Part shown: positions 7,340 through 11,750 of the stretch, one piece after another
Numbering within the stretch: the first letter of the stretch is position 1
How the letters are laid out: each line of letters opens with the position of its first letter
DNA from: Arcobacter sp.
GTDB taxonomy: Bacteria > Campylobacterota > Campylobacteria > Campylobacterales > Arcobacteraceae
NCBI GenBank assembly: GCA_030635995.1
Contig: DAOVXU010000034.1
Location: 1-11,750, forward strand
DNA length: 11,750 bases
Direction: 5' to 3'
The notes under the pieces: generated by a model
Databases searched by the model: none
Told to the model about the DNA's origin: nothing
Seen by the model: only the letters and a program-made list of their open reading frames with translations
Position numbers and translations under genes: made by a program

Positions 7340-9406
7340 ATGTCTGGATTTGATATCACAATGTATAGGGAAATGTTTGTTGAAGAAGCTGAAGAGTTAT
7401 TTGAATCAGCAGATAATGTATTACTTGAAGCAGAAAAGAATGGTAGTTTAACAGAAGAGGAGATGGGACAACTTTTTAGGGATGTACATACTTTAAAAGG
7501 TAGTGGAGCATCTGTTGAATTGGCATATTTTGCGGAGTTTACACATGATGTTGAAAATCTTATGGACAAACTAAGAAATCATCAAATAGAGTATGTTCCA
7601 GATATGGCTAGTGCATTGATTGATGGACTTGATGTTATGAAAGAGATTCTTCAAATGGAATGTGATAATGAGATAAATAGAGAAAACTTTACAGAGATGT
7701 CTGGTGAAAGTTTAACTGTAATTAGAGCTTATCTTAATGGTGACAATCCATCTGTTACAGAAACATCAGCACCAGTAGTATCAGCTCCAGTTCAAGATAC
7801 ACCTATAGCAACTGTTCCTGTGCAAAATACTACTTCACTTGCAAATAGTTCTTACGGGTTTTTTGATGGTTCAGCTATAAGTGTTGGATCTAATAATAAA
7901 TCTACAGTTTCAAATAATAATAGTGGTAATACATATGGATTTTTTGGTGAAGATTCTTTTGAAGAAAATTTAACTATATCAGATAGTGATGATTTTGGAT
8001 TTTTTGATACTGCTGAAGCAATTAGTCCTGAATTAGTTGAAGATAAACCTCAAGTGGTACCTTCTGTACAAGATGTTGAACCACAAGTAGAAATTTCAAA
8101 AGAGGTGGCAACACCGTTATCTGGTAAATCAGCTCCAGTTGCTAAAAAAGAAGTTAAAGAAAAACCTATTAAAAAAACTGCCGCTGCAAATAATATTAGA
8201 GTAAATTTAGATAAAATTGATAATTTAATGAATAATGTTGGAGATTTAGTTATTACAAATGCTATGCTTACTCAATATTCAACTACAATTGAAGATTCTA
8301 AAACAAGAGCATCAGTTTTAGAAAGATTAGAATTACTTGAAAGACATATTAGGGAGATGCAAGATTCTATTATGAGTATTCGTATGGTACCAATGGATTC
8401 TATATATTCAAAATTTCCAAAAGTTGTAAGAGATATATCTAAAAAGCTTAGTAAAAAAATTGATTTTAAACATGAAGGTGATAGTGTTGAGATTGATAAA
8501 GCTATGATTGAAGGATTAACAGATCCCCTAATGCATATTATTAGAAATTCTTTAGACCATGGATTAGAAACACCAGAAGAGAGAAGAGCATCTGGAAAGA
8601 ATGAGACAGGTACTATACTTATCTCAGCTGAACAAGCAAATGGACAAATGATTATCTCTATTACTGATGATGGAAAAGGGATTGATTTTGAGAAAGTTGC
8701 TCAAAAACAACTTGCTGCTGGTGCAATTGATGAAAATCAGTATAATTCTATGACAGATAATGAAAAAGCGATGTTGATTTTTGGAGCAGGTGTTAGTACA
8801 GCTGATCAGGTTACAGAGATATCTGGTCGTGGTGTTGGTATGGATGTTGTTAAAACAAATATACATAAGTTAGGTGGGGCTATTAAACTTGATACTGAAA
8901 TGGGAGTTGGTACTACAATTACAATTATGTTACCACTTACACTTGCTATTCTTGATGGACTTGATATTGCTGTTGGAGAGATGAGATATATTTTACCATT
9001 AAGTTCAATTGTAGAGTCTTTGCAACCAACTTCAGATATGATTAAAAGAATTGGGGATGGTAGTCAAGATTTACTTATGCTAAGAGAAGAATTTATCCCT
9101 GTAGTTAGACTTTATCAGCTGTTTGATGTTGAGCCTAAACATACTATTCTTGAAGATGGTATGTTAATTGTAGTTAAATCTGGTACAACTAAAATAGCTA
9201 TGTTTATAGATGAATTTTTACATCAACATCAAGTTGTGGTTAAGCCTTTGGATAAAAACTTTAGAACAGTTGAAGGGATAGGTGCTGCAACAGTTAGAGG
9301 TGATGGTTCTATTGGACTGATTTTAGATATCATCGGACTTATTGAAGTTCAAAAGAATTTTGATCATAGTCGAACAAATTTTCGTAATACTAAAAAAGTA
9401 TCATAA
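7340..9406 (+). CDS. cheA: CheA chemotaxis histidine kinase, no fused receiver
   Basis: CheA is the soluble histidine kinase of chemosensory arrays. Domains in the 688 residues: P1 Hpt (1-130), phosphoacceptor His50 in FRDVHTLKGSG; an extended linker (about 131-285) with no recognisable P2 domain; P3 dimerisation helices (about 286-350); P4 ATPase (about 351-533) with N-box Asn403 in HIIRNSLDHGLE, the G1-type loop DDGKGID (443-449), FGAGVSTAD and SGRGVGMD (495-502); and P5 CheW-like domain (about 534-672) that docks CheW and receptors. All kinase residues look intact. The protein ends in a short basic tail, with no C-terminal receiver, unlike CheA of Campylobacter and Helicobacter. The linker carries a [YF]GFF motif three times (172-175, 199-202, 219-222). 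AAGG at 7329-7332 precedes the ATG, and cheR starts 4 nt after its stop. Confidence 0.96.
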   Translation: MSGFDITMYREMFVEEAEELFESADNVLLEAEKNGSLTEEEMGQLFRDVHTLKGSGASVELAYFAEFTHDVENLMDKLRNHQIEYVPDMASALIDGLDVMKEILQMECDNEINRENFTEMSGESLTVIRAYLNGDNPSVTETSAPVVSAPVQDTPIATVPVQNTTSLANSSYGFFDGSAISVGSNNKSTVSNNNSGNTYGFFGEDSFEENLTISDSDDFGFFDTAEAISPELVEDKPQVVPSVQDVEPQVEISKEVATPLSGKSAPVAKKEVKEKPIKKTAAANNIRVNLDKIDNLMNNVGDLVITNAMLTQYSTTIEDSKTRASVLERLELLERHIREMQDSIMSIRMVPMDSIYSKFPKVVRDISKKLSKKIDFKHEGDSVEIDKAMIEGLTDPLMHIIRNSLDHGLETPEERRASGKNETGTILISAEQANGQMIISITDDGKGIDFEKVAQKQLAAGAIDENQYNSMTDNEKAMLIFGAGVSTADQVTEISGRGVGMDVVKTNIHKLGGAIKLDTEMGVGTTITIMLPLTLAILDGLDIAVGEMRYILPLSSIVESLQPTSDMIKRIGDGSQDLLMLREEFIPVVRLYQLFDVEPKHTILEDGMLIVVKSGTTKIAMFIDEFLHQHQVVVKPLDKNFRTVEGIGAATVRGDGSIGLILDIIGLIEVQKNFDHSRTNFRNTKKVS
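7853..8005 (+). repeat. Three [YF]GFF short motifs in the CheA linker
   Basis: YGFF-Asp (residues 172-176), YGFF-Gly-Glu-Asp (199-205) and FGFF-Asp (219-223) are spaced 27 and 20 residues apart in Ser/Asn/Asp-rich, probably disordered sequence. Their flanks do not resemble one another, so these are repeated short linear motifs, not a duplicated block. They occupy the place of the P2 CheY/CheB-docking domain. A docking function is inference. Confidence 0.6.
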
Positions 9407-9409
9407 GGG

Positions 9410-10237
9410 ATGAGTGAACAAAAATCAATACATGAGAGAGTGAAAAAAATACTTTATTCCCTTACTGGTATTACTCTTGCTGAAAATAAAGATATAATGA
9501 TAACTAATCGTCTTGACAAACTTAAGAGAAATGCAAAGTTTAGTGGAAATATTAGTGATCTACTTAATAGTATTGAGAATGATGGAAAATTTATTACTGA
9601 ATTTATTAATACTTTTACAACAAATAAAACACATTTTTTTAGAGAAGATTTTCATTTTGTTGATTTAAGAGATAGAGTGTTACCTCACTTTTCATCTTCA
9701 AAAGAGATTAAGATGTATTGTTCTGCTGCTTCAACTGGAGAAGAACCATATTCTATGGCAATGACGGTAAAAGAGGCTGATTTAAATATAAAAGCATCTA
9801 TTATTGCAACAGATATAGATACAGAAGTACTCCAGCAAGCTGCGAATGGTGTATATAGATTTCAAAAAAGTTCAAAAGAATTCCCTGATTGGATTAAGCC
9901 TCAAAAATATTTTAAAAGAAGAGTTCAAAAAAGTTTAGTTGGGGATGAAATTTTAATCAAAGTAAATAGTAATATTAAAGATTTAGTTACATTTGCACAA
10001 ATGAATTTAAATGATGAAAATTATCCTTTTGATGATGCTCAATTTGATGTTATTTTTTGTAGAAATGTATTGATATATTTTTCTAGTGAGGATCAAAATA
10101 AGATATTAAAAAAGTTATTTAGACATCTAAAAATTGGGGGTACTCTTTATATCGGTCATTCAGAATCACCACAAGATTTGATTAATTATACTAAAAGAGT
10201 TGGTCAAAATATTTTTGTAAAAGAGAGAGATATTTAA
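9410..10237 (+). CDS. cheR: CheR chemoreceptor glutamate methyltransferase
   Basis: CheR transfers methyl groups from S-adenosylmethionine to glutamates of chemoreceptors, the slow arm of adaptation. The 275 residues show the small N-terminal helical domain (about 10-80), then TNKTHFFRE (71-79), the SAM-binding motif CSAASTGEEPYSMAM (104-118), the acidic ATDID motif with Asp135, and CRNVLIYF (217-224) followed by GGTLYIGHSES. All match the family. The start is uncertain: ATG 9410 lies 4 nt after the cheA stop with AAGGG only 1 nt before it, so it would rely on re-initiation by ribosomes finishing cheA. GTG 9440 (residue 11), preceded by GAGAGA, is an alternative that would still keep the conserved region. 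Neighbours cheA and cheD are tightly packed on either side, so co-transcription is likely. Confidence 0.95.
   Translation: MSEQKSIHERVKKILYSLTGITLAENKDIMITNRLDKLKRNAKFSGNISDLLNSIENDGKFITEFINTFTTNKTHFFREDFHFVDLRDRVLPHFSSSKEIKMYCSAASTGEEPYSMAMTVKEADLNIKASIIATDIDTEVLQQAANGVYRFQKSSKEFPDWIKPQKYFKRRVQKSLVGDEILIKVNSNIKDLVTFAQMNLNDENYPFDDAQFDVIFCRNVLIYFSSEDQNKILKKLFRHLKIGGTLYIGHSESPQDLINYTKRVGQNIFVKERDI
10221..10230 (+). promoter_or_regulatory. Ribosome binding site supporting the cheD TTG start
   Basis: A purine run AAGAGAGAGA at the 3' end of cheR lies 9 nt before TTG 10240. No ATG or GTG lies in frame near the CheD N-terminus; the next in-frame candidate is TTG 10285, without such a site. Confidence 0.5.
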
Positions 10238-10239
10238 AA

Positions 10240-10920
10240 TTGGTTACATTAGGTCATAAAGATGGTAGTATTGAAAAAGTTTCTTTGACTCGTATTACTC
10301 AGCTTGTAAAGGGATATAAGACACATACTGTAATAGGTGGCGAGTTTGCCGTTGTAAGTGATGAGGAGGAAATTGCTTTTAAAACATTGCTTGGGTCTTG
10401 TGTTGCTATTATATTTTATGATAGACTTCAAAAGATTAAAGGGATGAATCACTTTTTATTACCTACAACAAATAATAGTAACGAAGATATGAAATATGGT
10501 TTATATTCTGTTGAAGCTATGTTAAATGAGATGTATAAAATGGGTTGTAGAAAAGAAAATATGGCTGTTAAGATTTCTGGTGGGGCAGATATTGTAAATG
10601 TTAATATATCTGCAAAAAGTATAGGTCATAGAAATGTAGAGTTTGCGACTGATTTTTGTGGTGCAGAGGGTTTTAGAATACTTTCAAATCATACAAGAGG
10701 AACAGAGGGAAGGGTGATTTTACTTACTAATCGTTTTGAAACATTTATTAAAAGTGTTCAAGGTAGTACTTCCTCAGAAGTTGCAATACAAGAGAAGAAA
10801 TTACAAAGTGAAATTTCTGTTCGTAAACCAGCAATTTCTGAATATGTTTCAGGTACAGGAATATTTGATATTGATGAAAAAAATGCAGTTGAACAAGAGA
10901 TGGAGATCGAACTTTTTTAA
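10240..10920 (+). CDS. cheD: CheD chemoreceptor glutamine deamidase
   Basis: CheD deamidates specific receptor glutamines to glutamates, creating methylation sites; in some bacteria it also works with CheC phosphatases. The 226-residue product, from a TTG start 2 nt after the cheR stop, has the catalytic Cys54 in TLLGSCVAIIFYD and His71 in GMNHFLLP. The Cys-His spacing of 17 matches Thermotoga CheD Cys27 and His44. The later block KISGGADI (111-118) matches the family pattern KxFGGA with Ser in place of Phe. The core ends near residue 170. The remaining 55 or so residues form a polar, acidic tail ending EIELF that I do not recognise; it makes the protein longer than typical CheD (about 160-200). 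No cheC is visible. Its position next to cheR and cheB fits a receptor-adaptation module. Confidence 0.93.
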   Translation: MVTLGHKDGSIEKVSLTRITQLVKGYKTHTVIGGEFAVVSDEEEIAFKTLLGSCVAIIFYDRLQKIKGMNHFLLPTTNNSNEDMKYGLYSVEAMLNEMYKMGCRKENMAVKISGGADIVNVNISAKSIGHRNVEFATDFCGAEGFRILSNHTRGTEGRVILLTNRFETFIKSVQGSTSSEVAIQEKKLQSEISVRKPAISEYVSGTGIFDIDEKNAVEQEMEIELF

Positions 10921-10921
10921 A

Positions 10922-10941
10922 AAACATCTAAAGTGATGTTT
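10922..10941 (+). other. Hairpin between cheD and cheB
   Basis: AAACATC (10922-10928) and GATGTTT (10935-10941) form a 7-bp stem around the loop TAAAGT, just downstream of the palindrome TTTTTTAAAAAA (10913-10924) that contains the cheD stop. The sequence after it (AATTATTTGG) is not a T-run, so termination would be weak at best. It ends 8 nt before the cheB Shine-Dalgarno sequence and could affect mRNA processing or cheB translation. Confidence 0.4.
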
Positions 10942-10949
10942 AATTATTT

Positions 10950-10954
10950 GGAGG
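10950..10954 (+). promoter_or_regulatory. Strong Shine-Dalgarno sequence of cheB
   Basis: GGAGG, 10 nt before ATG 10965. It is the closest match to the anti-Shine-Dalgarno core in this window; the other genes use AAGG, AAGGA or purine runs. Confidence 0.6.
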
Positions 10955-10964
10955 CATTTAAGAA

Positions 10965-11750
10965 ATGTATACAGTACTTGTAATTGATGATTCAGCTTCT
11001 ATGAGAAGAGTTATAAAAGATATGATAAATTCTATAGATGAATTTGATGTTGTAGATACAGCAATTGATGCTTATGAAGCAAGGGAAAAGATCAAACAAT
11101 TAGAACCTGATTTAGTGACAATTGATTTAAATATGCCAAAAATGGACGGAGCAGTGTTTTTAAGAAATCTTATGAAACTTCATCCTATGCCAGCTGTTAT
11201 TATTTCAAGCGAAGGGGCAAGGGGAAATAGTATTTTTGATGATGGTGCTGTTGGTTTTGTTGAGAAGCCAGCATTGGGAGAGAGTATGGCATCTTTTGGT
11301 AATAGAATACAAGATACATTATTAAATTTAACTTTTTTACTTAAAAGATATACATTAAAAAAACCAAAACCTATTAAACCAATAGAAAAACAATTAACTA
11401 AACCAAATTCTTTACTTAAAAATGGTGTTGAAAGAAAGGTTCATCCTGATGAAGTTTTATCTTCTATACCTGCATTATTACCTGGAGGTAAGGTGATTGG
11501 TATTAGGTCTTCTACCGGTGGTGTAGAGTCTTGACTTACTGTTTTTACATCATTAAAGTCTAATTTACCACCTATTATTATAACACAACATATCCCTTAT
11601 GGATTTTCAAGTTCATTTGCCCAAAGATTAAATGATCATTCTGATTTAATTGTTTCAGAAGCTATAGATGGTATGATACTTGAAAAAGGTCATGCTTATT
11701 TAGCACCAGGAAATAAGCACTTAACTATTGAAAAAAAAAGTTCTTCTTAT
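10965..11750 (+). pseudogene. cheB: CheB receptor methylesterase, interrupted by in-frame TGA; 3' partial
   Basis: CheB removes receptor methyl groups once its receiver is phosphorylated by CheA. Residues 1-120 are an intact receiver: Asp8-Asp9, phosphoacceptor Asp54 in TIDLNMPKMDG, switch Ser81 and Lys101 in VEKP. After a linker (about 121-175) the methylesterase domain starts with VIGIRSSTGGVES, containing catalytic Ser183. Codon 190 (11532-11534) is TGA. The frame then continues open to the window end for 72 codons with clear CheB sequence: IIITQHIPYGF (catalytic His209, counting the stop as one residue), SFAQRLND and GHAYLAPGNKH. Ser-to-His spacing is 26, as in E. coli (Ser164, His190), so no base is gained or lost. 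As read, only receiver and linker (189 residues) would be made. Arg181 also replaces the usual Gly of IG[AS]STGG. Sequencing error, a recent nonsense change, or readthrough are all possible. Confidence 0.8.

Noticed and set aside
7264..7569. A 101-codon minus-strand frame over the cheY-cheA junction, and other minus-strand frames inside lptD, cheA and cheD
   Set aside because: Each lies opposite a well-supported gene, lacks family resemblance and has Ser/Ile/Asn-rich antisense composition.
10736..10936. A 66-codon reading frame on the + strand overlapping the cheD end
   Set aside because: It lies almost entirely within cheD in another frame, has a Lys/Phe-rich composition typical of a frame shadow, and no ribosome binding site.
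11532..11534. TGA reassigned as a sense codon (alternative genetic code)
   Set aside because: All nine complete genes end in TAA or TAG, which is suggestive, but Trp is encoded by TGG throughout (for example several times in LptD) and none of the nine complete genes is interrupted by TGA. One TGA in one gene does not support a changed code.
11533..11560. Selenocysteine insertion signal: GACTT (11533-11537) can pair with AAGTC (11556-11560)
   Set aside because: A 5-bp stem with an 18-nt loop is easily expected by chance, and CheB has no Cys or Sec role at this position.

Overview
The window is a low-GC (by eye well under one third G+C), tightly packed stretch with every supported gene on the + strand. 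The protein families and their order point to a member of the Campylobacterota (Epsilonproteobacteria), most likely an Arcobacteraceae-like organism. The run purD - RDD membrane protein - lptD - pnp resembles the arrangement I recall from Campylobacter and Helicobacter, and the CheB receiver has a shortened alpha-4 region (…FDDGAVGF…) that I associate with this phylum. The genus assignment is inference.

Positions 1-512 hold the 3' end of purD (purine synthesis). A 126-bp gap follows, with a candidate -10 box and an imperfect stem-loop of about 60 nt. Then comes a tight envelope block: a TTG-start RDD-family membrane protein (639-1088), lptD (1081-3285, overlapping it by 8 nt), and a long MlaD-type MCE protein (3286-4647, GTG start directly after the lptD stop). 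Together, LptD places LPS in the outer leaflet and the MCE protein probably moves phospholipids between membranes. pnp (4689-6866) follows with its own ribosome binding site.

After a 71-bp AT-rich gap comes a chemotaxis block: cheY (6938-7306), cheA (7340-9406), cheR (9410-10237), cheD (10240-10920) and cheB (10965 to the window end). CheA autophosphorylates on His50 and passes phosphate to the stand-alone CheY and to the CheB receiver. CheR methylates, and CheB and CheD demethylate or deamidate, receptor glutamates. No cheW and no receptor gene is present.

The most notable points are as follows. First, cheB is interrupted by an in-frame TGA seven codons after its catalytic Ser, although the rest of the methylesterase domain continues intact in the same frame to the window end. 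Second, MlaD carries a long coiled-coil and a beta-rich C-terminal domain that could form an outer-membrane barrel. Third, a [YF]GFF motif occurs three times in the CheA linker where P2 would normally lie. Fourth, LptD has an apparent hydrophobic insertion. I see no mobile element, tRNA, rRNA, CRISPR array or clearly undescribed multi-gene system. Mostly this is conserved core genome with a few unusual details.
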